Source: Bacteroidales bacterium (GTDB lineage Bacteria; Bacteroidota; Bacteroidia; Bacteroidales; FEN-979). From it: DNA of 47,740 bases. Location of the stretch: positions 1-47,740 of the forward strand of contig JACZJJ010000054.1 in NCBI GenBank assembly GCA_014860625.1, in the 5' to 3' direction. Below, piece after piece: positions 34,679-42,826 of this stretch. The notes beneath the pieces were generated by a model that made no database searches, was not told the origin of the DNA, and saw only the letters and a list, made by a program, of their open reading frames with translations. How positions within the stretch are numbered: position 1 is the stretch's first letter; each line of letters opens with the position of its first letter. Both the position numbers and the translations under genes were made by a program.

Positions 34679-35595
34679 AAATACTTCATCACCAACCGCT
34701 TCCCCTCATGAATCACCTCCAGAATGTAGATTCCCTGCCTGAACTGACCGTAAGGTACCACCATCTTTCCGTTCTGAATTTCCTCTTCCGGAAGATCAAC
34801 CAGCACCTGTCCCGTAATACTGTAAAGCCTCACCCGGGATGATTCCTTTTTCCAGAGATCAAAAAACACAAGCAACCGTTTGGTCTCCTGGTCATTGTAT
34901 ATGTTGATGCCGGATGCAGGATCATCAGGGTCAATTCCAACTGTATAATCCAGGAACAGATTGTCGACAAACAAAACGGTCCCGGCGGTAGGAATCTCCT
35001 TAGCAGAAGAGAGTGCAATGATATTCATCGTATCAGGCTGATCCGATATGTAGTAGTCGATCCATGCCGAGAAATAGGTCCAGTCGGGCACGGTATCCTT
35101 TGTCGAGAATGAACCGACCCCAGCTTCAACAGTGGTATTCCCGTTCACCGTATCAATATATGTTTTGAACAACCCAATGCCAATCGCGCAGCTGTCGCCT
35201 CCCTTGGGAAAAAACTTGTAATACCCTTTGAGGTGTGTGGGCATGTCATATACCGGAGCACCTCCTGTGATGTCAAATGAAAGAGTAGCAATGTCGATCG
35301 TGAGTGTTCCACAGGTCATAAAACCCGGGATGCCTCCGATAAGCAACACATCCTTCGATTCCAGTCGCGCAGAATAAGATCCGGTATAATGGTCGGTACT
35401 CTTGGTAACAAGTGTTGTTCCGAAGAATGGAATTGCACTGATCTCCTCATTCGGAGTATCCCAGCCTACCGGGTCTTCGTAGTCGGGAAAGGTATTCCAC
35501 TGCTCAAAATCGTTGTTGGGGATGGGGGTTTGCCCCTGGCTAAAAGGACTCAGGGAAATAAACAGTACCAGTGATACAAAAAAAGGCGTTTTCAT
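34666..35595 (-). CDS. T9SS-exported protein, PCMD-like domain
   Basis: About 309 residues from ATG 35595 (MKTPFFVSLVLFISLSPFSQG, signal peptide); the frame extends eight codons further but MKT is the better start. The N-terminal part (PNNDFEQWNTFPDYEDPVGWDTPN, then YTGSYSARLES and TVLFVDNLFLDY) looks like the PCMD/carbohydrate-binding jelly-roll family of Bacteroidota. The C-terminal 75 residues are a type A T9SS sorting domain (VRLYSITGQVLVDL, GIYILEVIHEGKRLVMKYF). Expected at the cell surface or secreted; ligand unknown. The last residues come from a tandem array. Confidence 0.82.
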   Translation of the reverse strand: MKTPFFVSLVLFISLSPFSQGQTPIPNNDFEQWNTFPDYEDPVGWDTPNEEISAIPFFGTTLVTKSTDHYTGSYSARLESKDVLLIGGIPGFMTCGTLTIDIATLSFDITGGAPVYDMPTHLKGYYKFFPKGGDSCAIGIGLFKTYIDTVNGNTTVEAGVGSFSTKDTVPDWTYFSAWIDYYISDQPDTMNIIALSSAKEIPTAGTVLFVDNLFLDYTVGIDPDDPASGINIYNDQETKRLLVFFDLWKKESSRVRLYSITGQVLVDLPEEEIQNGKMVVPYGQFRQGIYILEVIHEGKRLVMKYFLDD

Positions 35596-35642
35596 AGTTT
35601 TATATCGTAGAAAGTTCACAGTAAAGGTATAACAAAATCACC

Positions 35643-35650
35643 TATCTTTG
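35643..35650 (+). promoter_or_regulatory. -7 box of the PorE-like gene
   Basis: TATCTTTG. Transcription from here would start about ten bases before ATG 35666, leaving an almost leaderless message, or a 50-nt leader if ATG 35705 is used. Confidence 0.5.
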
Positions 35651-35665
35651 ATAAAAATCCCATTG

Positions 35666-37654
35666 ATGCCAGGCTTCCCCGGATACTTACGAATTACTTC
35701 CCTGATGATCCTTCTTTTCCTTGTGTTGTCAGGAAGCCCGTCTCTTATGGCTCAGGACAGCTGCTTTGTTGAGCTGGATAAAAAAGATGCAAAACTCTTT
35801 GAAACTGGTACCACCGATTTCAAACGGGGAAACTACGTGCTGGCCGCCCAAACGATGCGTGACCTGCTGACAAGAAACCCTGATTTCGCCGATGCCTTGT
35901 TTATCCTGGGAACTTCCTACATCAAGCGGCAGGATTCCGACTTCAGACAGGCAGAAGAATATTTCATGAAAGTACTTGAAATTTGTCCTGACTATGACCT
36001 GTATATTCATTATTACCTCGGCGAAATCGCTTACAGCAAGGAGGACTTTTCTGCTACAGTGACACACCTTACCGCTTTTCTCAAGGATGTGGATAAGATC
36101 AAAAATGATGAGGACTACAACCGGGCTGTGAGTCTTCTCGACTATTCGGGATTTTACAAGGAGATGATCACAAACCCTGTCCCCTTCCGGCCGGAGGTGG
36201 TGGAAGGAATCTCGTCTCCCGAGAATGAGTACCTCGCCATTCTTAGTCCCGACAACCAGATTGCCATGTTTACACGGGAGAAGAAGATCCTCCCCGACCG
36301 CAACTCCCTCCTGCAGACTTCAGGGTACAAGGAGAAATTCATGTACAGTATCCGCGATTACGATGGAAGTTTCACGCATGGAGAGGAGATGCCTGAACCG
36401 TTCAACATCAACGACAATGAAGGGGGGGCCACACTCACTGCTGACAACAACGTACTGTACTATACTGTATGTCAATACGATAAAGTAAGCCATTACCTCA
36501 ACTGTGACATCTATTTTTCGGAGTTCCGAAACGATGAATGGAAGGAGATTAAAAGTGCAGGTGGTAGGATCAACAAACCGGGATCCTGGGAATCCCAGCC
36601 GAGCATTTCTGCCGATGGAACCATTTTGTTCTTTGTCAGCGACCGGCCCGGCGGATATGGCGGTTACGACATTTACAAAGCAACACGCTCCCATGGAGGA
36701 GAGTGGGGAGCGCCAGTAAACATGGGACCCCTCATCAATAGTTCAGGGAACGAAAAATCCCCCTTTATTCACCCCGACGGGAAGACCCTTTACTTCTCCT
36801 CCGACGGATGGATGGGAATGGGTGGCTATGATGTTTTTTATGTCCGGTTGCAAGAGGATGGAAGCCTCAAGAAGCCTCTGAATATTGGCTATCCCATCAA
36901 TTCGCCTGAAGATGAAGTTGGTTTCTTTGTGAGTACGGATGGGACACGAGGTTTTTTTGCTTCCAACAAACTGAAAGAGCAGGGAGGATGGGACCTCTAC
37001 ACATTTGATCTTTATGATAAGGCTCGTCCCGATAAGGTACTTTTTATCAAGGGGACCGTAAAAGACGAGAACAGCTTTGAGCCACTGAAGGCGCGTATCG
37101 AACTGCGCAATGTGGAGACCAAAAAGGTCAGTGAGGTCTCCCTCGACAGCAATACAGGCAAGTACGTTGCCGTTGCCCCCTTTGATAACGACTATATCAT
37201 GACCATCAAAAAAGAGGGATATGTATATGAATCGAAATACATCTCCCGGGTCGACTCAGTGTTCAAAGCTCCGGTTACAGTAGATATGGAGATCCAGCCT
37301 ATTGAACTGGAGAAGTCGTACCGGATCAATGACATCTATTTTGCGTTTAATTCGTTTGATCTCACCCCCGAGTCGAAAGTCGTACTTGACCAGCTAACTG
37401 AATTTCTTGAACTCAATGACAGACTCTCCATCCAGATTCAAGGCCATACCGATGCGATTGGCAATGATGCCGCCAACCTGATTCTTTCAGAAAACAGGGC
37501 CAAATCAGTTTACGATTACCTTATTGCCAATGACGTTCCGGCCGGCCGACTGACATACAAAGGCTTCGGCGAGACAGATCCTCTCGCTTCCAACGATACC
37601 GATGAAGGACGGGCGATGAACCGTCGTACCTGCTTTGTGATTACGAGCAAATAA
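35666..37654 (+). CDS. OmpA-family protein with TPR, propeller and CRD (PorE-like)
   Basis: About 662 residues. After a signal segment (MILLFLVLSGSPSLMA) come TPR-like helices (about 25-140; GNYVLAAQTMRDLLTRNPDFADALF), a PD40/WD40 propeller (about 180-450; FVSDRPGGYGGYDIYKATR, LYFSSDGWMGMGGYDVFYV), a carboxypeptidase-regulatory-like domain (about 460-540) and a C-terminal OmpA peptidoglycan-binding domain (IQGHTDAIGNDAANLILSENRA). This is the domain order of PorE, a T9SS part of Porphyromonas gingivalis, but several Bacteroidota OmpA proteins share it, so PorE identity is tentative. The start could be ATG 35666 or 35705. Located in the periplasm or outer membrane. Confidence 0.88.
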   Translation: MPGFPGYLRITSLMILLFLVLSGSPSLMAQDSCFVELDKKDAKLFETGTTDFKRGNYVLAAQTMRDLLTRNPDFADALFILGTSYIKRQDSDFRQAEEYFMKVLEICPDYDLYIHYYLGEIAYSKEDFSATVTHLTAFLKDVDKIKNDEDYNRAVSLLDYSGFYKEMITNPVPFRPEVVEGISSPENEYLAILSPDNQIAMFTREKKILPDRNSLLQTSGYKEKFMYSIRDYDGSFTHGEEMPEPFNINDNEGGATLTADNNVLYYTVCQYDKVSHYLNCDIYFSEFRNDEWKEIKSAGGRINKPGSWESQPSISADGTILFFVSDRPGGYGGYDIYKATRSHGGEWGAPVNMGPLINSSGNEKSPFIHPDGKTLYFSSDGWMGMGGYDVFYVRLQEDGSLKKPLNIGYPINSPEDEVGFFVSTDGTRGFFASNKLKEQGGWDLYTFDLYDKARPDKVLFIKGTVKDENSFEPLKARIELRNVETKKVSEVSLDSNTGKYVAVAPFDNDYIMTIKKEGYVYESKYISRVDSVFKAPVTVDMEIQPIELEKSYRINDIYFAFNSFDLTPESKVVLDQLTEFLELNDRLSIQIQGHTDAIGNDAANLILSENRAKSVYDYLIANDVPAGRLTYKGFGETDPLASNDTDEGRAMNRRTCFVITSK

Positions 37655-37754
37655 TTCCCGATTTTTCATTTTTTTTTGAGTACCACCCAACCATTTTGCG
37701 GTTGAAGGAGTCTAGTATAAGTTGCTGAGAAGTGAAATAGCAAAATTGAAATTT

Positions 37755-38399
37755 ATGAAGATTTTAATTGTTGATGATCATGCATTGATACGAAAAGGGC
37801 TGAAGGCTCTTTTGATGAGTTGTAATCCCACGTGGGAGGTTTATGAAGCGATAAACGGCATCCAGGCAGTGATACAGGCACCCAAACTCAATCCGAATCT
37901 CGTTTTGATGGACTATTCCATGCCAAAACTCGACGGATTCAGAGCCTCCAACCAGTTATTGAGAGACCTGCCGGAAGTTAAAATTATTATGATATCCGGG
38001 TTCATCTCTTCTGAAAGCATCAAACTGATGTTCACCTCAGGGATCATGGGGATTGTTTCAAAAACTGCGGGAAATGAAGAGATCCTGGAAGCGATTCATC
38101 TTGTGATGAATGGCAAACAGCATCTGATGGCTGAGTCATGGTATAATATCCAGGATGAGTTGGCTTCTGAAAAAGATCCAAAAAAAACACCGAAGGAAGG
38201 GATCAGCGATCTTTTAACAAGACGCGAGCTGGAAGTAATGCGACTCATTATCGAAGGGAGCAATAATGAAATGATTACCCAACAACTGGCTATGAGTCCA
38301 AGAACACTTGCTGTTCATAAATCAAACATCTTTAGAAAGTGTAACCTTCACTCCACGAGTGAACTTGTGAGATTCGCCTACAAGAACAATTTAGCATGA
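37755..38399 (+). CDS. LuxR/NarL-type response regulator
   Basis: 214 residues from ATG 37755 (MKILIVDDHALIRKG). The receiver domain has the acidic pair Asp7/Asp8, phosphoacceptor Asp53 (LVLMDYSMPKLDG), Ser in MISGF and Lys in VSKTAG. The C-terminal LuxR-type helix-turn-helix is LTRRELEVMRLIIEGSNNEMITQQLAMSPRTLAVHKSNIF. No sensor kinase is adjacent, so it is an orphan in this window. Its stop codon lies within a perfect inverted repeat that leads directly into the next gene, a possible target of the regulator. Confidence 0.92.
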   Translation: MKILIVDDHALIRKGLKALLMSCNPTWEVYEAINGIQAVIQAPKLNPNLVLMDYSMPKLDGFRASNQLLRDLPEVKIIMISGFISSESIKLMFTSGIMGIVSKTAGNEEILEAIHLVMNGKQHLMAESWYNIQDELASEKDPKKTPKEGISDLLTRRELEVMRLIIEGSNNEMITQQLAMSPRTLAVHKSNIFRKCNLHSTSELVRFAYKNNLA

Positions 38400-38428
38400 A
38401 ATTGTTACCTTTAGAGGCAAATTTCATG
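38395..38428. promoter_or_regulatory. perfect 9-bp inverted repeat, possible operator
   Basis: CATGAAATT (38395-38403) and AATTTCATG (38420-38428) flank 16 bases that include TACCTTTA, one mismatch from the -7 consensus. It spans the regulator's TGA stop and ends 2 bp before the next ATG. It could be a regulator binding site or an mRNA hairpin. Confidence 0.55.
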
Positions 38429-38430
38429 TT

Positions 38431-39885
38431 ATGAGTACCTTTTCCCACCTGAAAACAGTGCCTCTTACCAGCTGTTATCTGGCTGCTCTTTTTCTCTTCA
38501 TGATGATGCCGGTATTATGCTATGCACAAATCACCTTTGAACGGAATTACGGCAGTGACGAAGATGATATCAGCAAGTGCGTCAGGCAAACAAGTGATGA
38601 CGGCTATATCATCTGTGGATATACGAGAAGTTTTAGCGCCGACGATTACGACGCCTACATCCTTCGGACCGATGCGTATGGCGATACTCTCTGGACAAGG
38701 GTTCTTGGGGGGCCAGGCTTTGATGCTGCTTATTCGCTGGTTATTACACCCGATAGCGGCTATCTGATTGTTGGCAATTACCTGGATCCCGGCAAGGCGC
38801 AGACAGATATCTGGCTCATCCGAATGGATGACAATGGAGATACTCTCTGGACACGGCACAACTATTCTGCCACAAATGCAGAAGCACATGCTGTAAGGCT
38901 GACCCTGAACGATGGATACATTGTTACAGGAGTCAGGGAAGATGCAGGGGGAACAGGCCATCTTGTTCTCATGGAGACGGATGCCGGCGGGAATGAACTA
39001 TGGTCGCATGACTATCCCTACTGGTCGACCAGCGGCGGGAATGCTGTAATCGCTACCAACGATGACGGATACCTGGCTTGTGGTTACATCGACACCTACA
39101 ACCCTACCTGGAACCGTAACCTGGGACTGGTGAAGACAAACAGTCAGGGTGACACGTTGTGGACCCGTCAGTTCGGCGGATCTGCATACGAAATAGGGTG
39201 GAGTGTTTGTGAAGGCACAACGGGAGGATACCTGGCCGCTGGGTATACCACAGGCTTCGGAGCGGCAGGCGGGGATGGTTATTTCGTAAAAACAACAGAT
39301 CAGGGTATGATGGAGTGGCAGTATCATGTTGGAAAAACAGGCCTGGATATCATCTATGATATTTCTACCACCAGCGACTTCAACTATATTGCTACCGGGA
39401 TCTCAGGAGAGCAGGGTTCCGAGTTCCAGGAAGCATGGCTCCTCAAATTAAACGAAACGGGGGATACTCTTTGGTCACAATCCTACGGGGGTTATCGAAA
39501 AAGTTACGGATATTCGGTAGAGCAAACCTCTGATTTAGGATATATCTTTTGCGGCAGCACCAACGCTTCAGGAACCAATGTTTATGACGTGATGCTGGTG
39601 AAAACAAATCCTGACGGCCTGATAACAGCCAGAGATGAACCTCAGGCGAGGAGTGATAAGCTACAGATCTATCCCAATCCTGCTCATGGTCCGATCACTG
39701 TAATCGTTCCTCCTGGAAGCGAAAGAATGATCATCACTTCCCTGTCGGGAAAGATTATTCTTGATATGGATATATCACTCAAACAGAAAGTTTCCGCAGA
39801 CCTTCAAATCGTTCCATCTGGCATGTATCTGATTGAGGTCATTCATCCAACATCTACCCTTCTGGAAAAGCTTATCATCCAGTGA
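38431..39885 (+). CDS. T9SS-exported beta-propeller-like protein
   Basis: 484 residues. Signal peptide (about 1-33, ending VLCYAQ). Residues 34-395 hold about six repeats of roughly 55 residues with the pattern GYIICGYT...DAYILRTDAYGDTLWTRVLGG; GDTLW occurs four times. This is a repeat often seen in Bacteroidota exported propellers. The final 80 residues are a type A T9SS sorting domain (LQIYPNPAHGPITV... SGMYLIEVIHPTSTLLEKLIIQ). Surface or secreted; ligand unknown. It follows the response regulator by 31 bp. Confidence 0.88.
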   Translation: MSTFSHLKTVPLTSCYLAALFLFMMMPVLCYAQITFERNYGSDEDDISKCVRQTSDDGYIICGYTRSFSADDYDAYILRTDAYGDTLWTRVLGGPGFDAAYSLVITPDSGYLIVGNYLDPGKAQTDIWLIRMDDNGDTLWTRHNYSATNAEAHAVRLTLNDGYIVTGVREDAGGTGHLVLMETDAGGNELWSHDYPYWSTSGGNAVIATNDDGYLACGYIDTYNPTWNRNLGLVKTNSQGDTLWTRQFGGSAYEIGWSVCEGTTGGYLAAGYTTGFGAAGGDGYFVKTTDQGMMEWQYHVGKTGLDIIYDISTTSDFNYIATGISGEQGSEFQEAWLLKLNETGDTLWSQSYGGYRKSYGYSVEQTSDLGYIFCGSTNASGTNVYDVMLVKTNPDGLITARDEPQARSDKLQIYPNPAHGPITVIVPPGSERMIITSLSGKIILDMDISLKQKVSADLQIVPSGMYLIEVIHPTSTLLEKLIIQ

Positions 39886-40191
39886 TTTACGGACAGATTA
39901 TTAATTTTACTTAGATTTTCTCCGGTTTTCTAGTATCAGAGACTTAGATGATTTTGAAGAAAATTAGATAATTTACTCTATTTTCTGAAGAAGAATTGTC
40001 ACCTATTTTTATCTCATCAAACGACCAAACCAAGGAAGATGATGAGCACCTACCTGTTTTTCGTAATTACACTGGCAATGAGCGCATCCGCCCCAGCGAT
40101 TGACAACCAATACACAGTCAATGAAGAGAGTCTCTTCCTGGGCAGAGGGATGGGTGGCGTTGTGATTGCCTTGAATCCGGATTATTCCCAA
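39886..40191. other. 306-bp AT-rich gap, no convincing gene
   Basis: Lies between the convergent T9SS cargo and ribH. It contains a weak inverted repeat (AGAAAAT at 39958-39964 and ATTTTCT at 39980-39986) that might end transcription. A plus-strand frame from ATG 40039 starts with a hydrophobic MMSTYLFFVITLAMSASAPA but soon runs antisense into ribH; I do not call it a gene. Confidence 0.6.
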
Positions 40192-40653
40192 TCAGATCTG
40201 CGGCAATACATTAGCCATCTCGATCGCAGCCAGAGCAGCGTCGAAGCCCTTATTCCCACTCTTGGTACCGGCTCTTTCGATGGCCTGCTCGATGTTGTCG
40301 GTAGTGAGCACCCCGTAGATCACCGGAATACCGGTATCGAGGCCCACTGAAGCAACACCTTTTGACACTTCGGCTGCCACGAAGTCAAAATGCGGGGTAG
40401 CACCACGGATAACAGCTCCAAGACAGATGACAGCATTGTATTTCCCGGAAGTCGCCATTTTTTTCGCTAAGAACGGAATTTCAAAAGAGCCGGGAGCCCA
40501 TACCATATCGATATGTGAATCTTCGGCACCATGGCGGCGAAGACCATCCAGGCAACCCGACAATAATTTGCTGCTGATGAACTCGTTAAACCGGGCGATT
40601 ACGATGCCGAATTTCAGCTCTTTTGCATCCAGTTTTCCTTCTATTGTTTTCAT
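40192..40653 (-). CDS. ribH: 6,7-dimethyl-8-ribityllumazine synthase
   Basis: Condenses 3,4-dihydroxybutanone-4-phosphate with the ribityl-aminouracil to the lumazine that riboflavin synthase uses. 153 residues, normal for an icosahedral or pentameric lumazine synthase. Motifs: [44 protein letters not shown] (with the catalytic His) and [17 protein letters not shown]. Last gene of the riboflavin operon, 160 bp after ribBA, the spacer holding a composite repeat. Confidence 0.97.
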   Translation of the reverse strand: MKTIEGKLDAKELKFGIVIARFNEFISSKLLSGCLDGLRRHGAEDSHIDMVWAPGSFEIPFLAKKMATSGKYNAVICLGAVIRGATPHFDFVAAEVSKGVASVGLDTGIPVIYGVLTTDNIEQAIERAGTKSGNKGFDAALAAIEMANVLPQI

Positions 40654-40660
40654 TTTATTT

Positions 40661-40811
40661 GTTGTTAGTTGTCAGTTGTTGGTTGTTTGTTGGTTTGTCG
40701 AGGGGCGGTTGTCGGTTGTCGGTTGTCGGTTTGTCGGTTTGTCGAGGGGCGGGTTTGGAACCCGCCCTTACCAACTGTTCTCATTCCTCATTCCTCATTC
40801 CTCATTCCTCC
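40661..40811. repeat. composite array-hairpin-array spacer, ribBA to ribH
   Basis: In plus orientation: GTTGTTAGTTGTCAGTTG, then GGTTGTC heptamers, a broken palindrome start GTCGAGGGGCGG (40697-40708), further GGTTGTC units, a full palindromic element (about 40741-40776), then CATTCCT heptamers (four units). The same order is seen at 42034-42170. Confidence 0.92.
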
Positions 40812-40813
40812 TT

Positions 40814-42031
40814 CTATATCTCAATCTCATCGGTAAAACTCAGCATATGTCCCATCTTATCGCGCTTGGTCATCAGGTAGAGCCTGTTATTTTCATTATG
40901 CATTACTTCGATCGGAACCCGTTCAATGATTTCGAGACCAAACCCGTCAATTCCGCTGATCTTTTTCGGGTTGTTGGTAAGGAGCCGGATCTGCCGGAGG
41001 CCAAGGTCGGCGAGGATCTCCGCCCCGATGCCATAGTCCCTCATATCGGCCGAAAACCCCAGAGCCTGGTTTGCTTCCACCGTATCCATTCCTTTATCCT
41101 GGAGGTGGTAAGCTTTCAATTTGTTCACCAATCCAATCCCCCTTCCCTCCTGCCGCATGTATAGCAAAACGCCTCTTCCTTCGAGAGCGATCTTCCGCAA
41201 TGCGATATCCAGCTGTTCTCCGCAATCGCATCGTTGGGAGCCAAACACATCGCCGGTAAGGCATTCGGAGTGAACCCTTACAAGTACTGGTTCCCCGTCG
41301 ACGATGTCGCCCTTGACCAACGCCAGGTGATCCTCTCCGGTGAGTTTGCTCTGGTAGCTATGTGCCTTGAAATAACCATAGCGGGTGGGCAGATCTACAA
41401 TGGTATTGCAATAGATCAGCTTCTCGTTTTTTCGCCGGTAGTCGATCAGGTCGGCGATGGTAATCATTTTCAGCCCATGTTTTTTGCAGTACTCAATCAG
41501 TTCGGGTACTCGTGCCATGGATCCATCTTCGTTCATGATCTCACAAATCACACCGGCCGGATAGAGTCCGGCCATGGTGGCGAGGTCGATAGAGGCTTCG
41601 GTATGCCCTGCCCGCACGAGGACGCCGCCTTCGCGGTATTCGATGGGGAAAATATGACCGGGACGCGTGAAATCCTTGGCGTTTGATTTCGGGTTCAGCA
41701 CTTTCTGTATGGTGAGCGATCTCTCTTTTGCCGAGATGCCGGTAGTGCACTCAGTGGCATCAATACTGATCGTAAAAGCAGTACGGTTCGGATCGGTATT
41801 TTTGGCTACCATCCGGTCGATATGAAGTTCCTCAAGGCGATCTTTCTTTACCGGCATACAGATGAGCCCACCGCCAAATTTTGCCATGAAATTGATCACT
41901 TCTGGTGTCGCCTTCTCAGCCGCAATTACCAGGTCTCCTTCATTTTCCCGGTCTTCGTCATCCACAATAACAACCATCTTCCCCTGTTTGAGATCTTCGA
42001 TTGCTTCTGGTATTGTATTGAATGTATGCAT
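40814..42031 (-). CDS. ribBA: bifunctional DHBP synthase / GTP cyclohydrolase II
   Basis: 405 residues. The N-terminal half (about 1-200) makes 3,4-dihydroxy-2-butanone-4-phosphate from ribulose-5-phosphate ([28 protein letters not shown]). The C-terminal half opens GTP ([20 protein letters not shown] with three zinc Cys; RQEGRGIGL). Together these supply both starting branches of riboflavin synthesis. Flanked on both sides by composite repeat spacers, so translation of the operon genes is not coupled here. Confidence 0.98.
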   Translation of the reverse strand: MHTFNTIPEAIEDLKQGKMVVIVDDEDRENEGDLVIAAEKATPEVINFMAKFGGGLICMPVKKDRLEELHIDRMVAKNTDPNRTAFTISIDATECTTGISAKERSLTIQKVLNPKSNAKDFTRPGHIFPIEYREGGVLVRAGHTEASIDLATMAGLYPAGVICEIMNEDGSMARVPELIEYCKKHGLKMITIADLIDYRRKNEKLIYCNTIVDLPTRYGYFKAHSYQSKLTGEDHLALVKGDIVDGEPVLVRVHSECLTGDVFGSQRCDCGEQLDIALRKIALEGRGVLLYMRQEGRGIGLVNKLKAYHLQDKGMDTVEANQALGFSADMRDYGIGAEILADLGLRQIRLLTNNPKKISGIDGFGLEIIERVPIEVMHNENNRLYLMTKRDKMGHMLSFTDEIEI

Positions 42032-42051
42032 AGTAGTTGTAGGTTGTCAGT

Positions 42052-42140
42052 GTTTTTAGTTTCGGGTTTCGGGTTTCGGGTTTCGGGTTGTAGGTTGGAT
42101 TTTTGTCGAGGGGCGGGTTTGGAACCCGCCCGTACCAGTC
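42052..42140. repeat. composite array-hairpin spacer, ribE to ribBA
   Basis: In plus orientation: GGTTTCG-type heptamers (four to five units, about 42058-42090), then GTCGAGGGGCGGG and the palindrome ending AACCCGCCC (42105-42139), followed by CATTCCTCATTC and an ATTCGTA-like tail. It parallels the ribBA-ribH spacer. Confidence 0.92.
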
Positions 42141-42184
42141 CGCTCCCTCTCATTCCTCATTCTTAATTCGTAATTCGCAATTTA

Positions 42185-42826
42185 TTACAGGTATCCGTTC
42201 CGCGCCAGGTTCTCCAATGTCACTCCGCCTCCTTTTCCTTCTCCCTTTGCCAGTTTTTCAATGTATTTTCCAATGATGTCGCATTCAATATTCACCGTCT
42301 CGCCGGCTCGCTTCATGAGTATGGTTGTCTCTTCCTGAGTAAGGGGTATGACTCCTACCGTGAAGTAGCGGGAGTTTACATCGATAACCGTCAGGCTGAT
42401 CCCATCCACCGCAACAGATCCTTTCTCAACAATGTACTTCAGAACAGTTGCAGAGGCTTCAATCCTGAACAATTCAGAATTATCCTCACGTCTTCTCTCA
42501 ATCATTCGTCCGGTGCCATCAATATGACCTGATACAAGATGCCCTCCCAGCCGGTCACTCAATCGCAACGCCCGCTCCAGGTTCACCCTGCTACCCGTTT
42601 TAAACCCATGGAAAGCAGTTCGCTCCATGGTCTCAGGCATCACGTCAACCGTAAAACCTGTTTCATTCAGGGAGGTCACAGTAAGGCAAACACCATCAAC
42701 CGCAATGCTGTCGCCGATGCGCGATCCTTCGAGAACACGATGCGCCTTTACTTCCAACGCAACGGCTTTCCCACCTCTTCGGATGGCAGTTACACTGCCT
42801 ACCTCTTCTATGATTCCTGTGAACAT
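42185..42826 (-). CDS. ribE: riboflavin synthase, alpha subunit type
   Basis: Dismutates two lumazines to riboflavin. 213 residues made of two lumazine-binding barrels, starting MFTGIIEEVG and repeating the motif near 100 (GGHLVSGHIDGTG). The DSIAVDGVCLTV (first) and GSVAVDGISLTV (second) segments are the matching substrate loops. The start overlaps the end of ribD by 19 bp, so they are probably co-translated. Confidence 0.97.
   Translation of the reverse strand: MFTGIIEEVGSVTAIRRGGKAVALEVKAHRVLEGSRIGDSIAVDGVCLTVTSLNETGFTVDVMPETMERTAFHGFKTGSRVNLERALRLSDRLGGHLVSGHIDGTGRMIERRREDNSELFRIEASATVLKYIVEKGSVAVDGISLTVIDVNSRYFTVGVIPLTQEETTILMKRAGETVNIECDIIGKYIEKLAKGEGKGGGVTLENLARNGYL

Noticed and set aside
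40039-40350. Small plus-strand gene with a hydrophobic start
   Set aside because: Most of it is antisense to ribH; the unique part is about 50 codons with no promoter or family likeness.
42100-42166. Short proteins with GAGLEPAR-like peptides
   Set aside because: They are translations of the GC-rich palindromic repeat, not genes.
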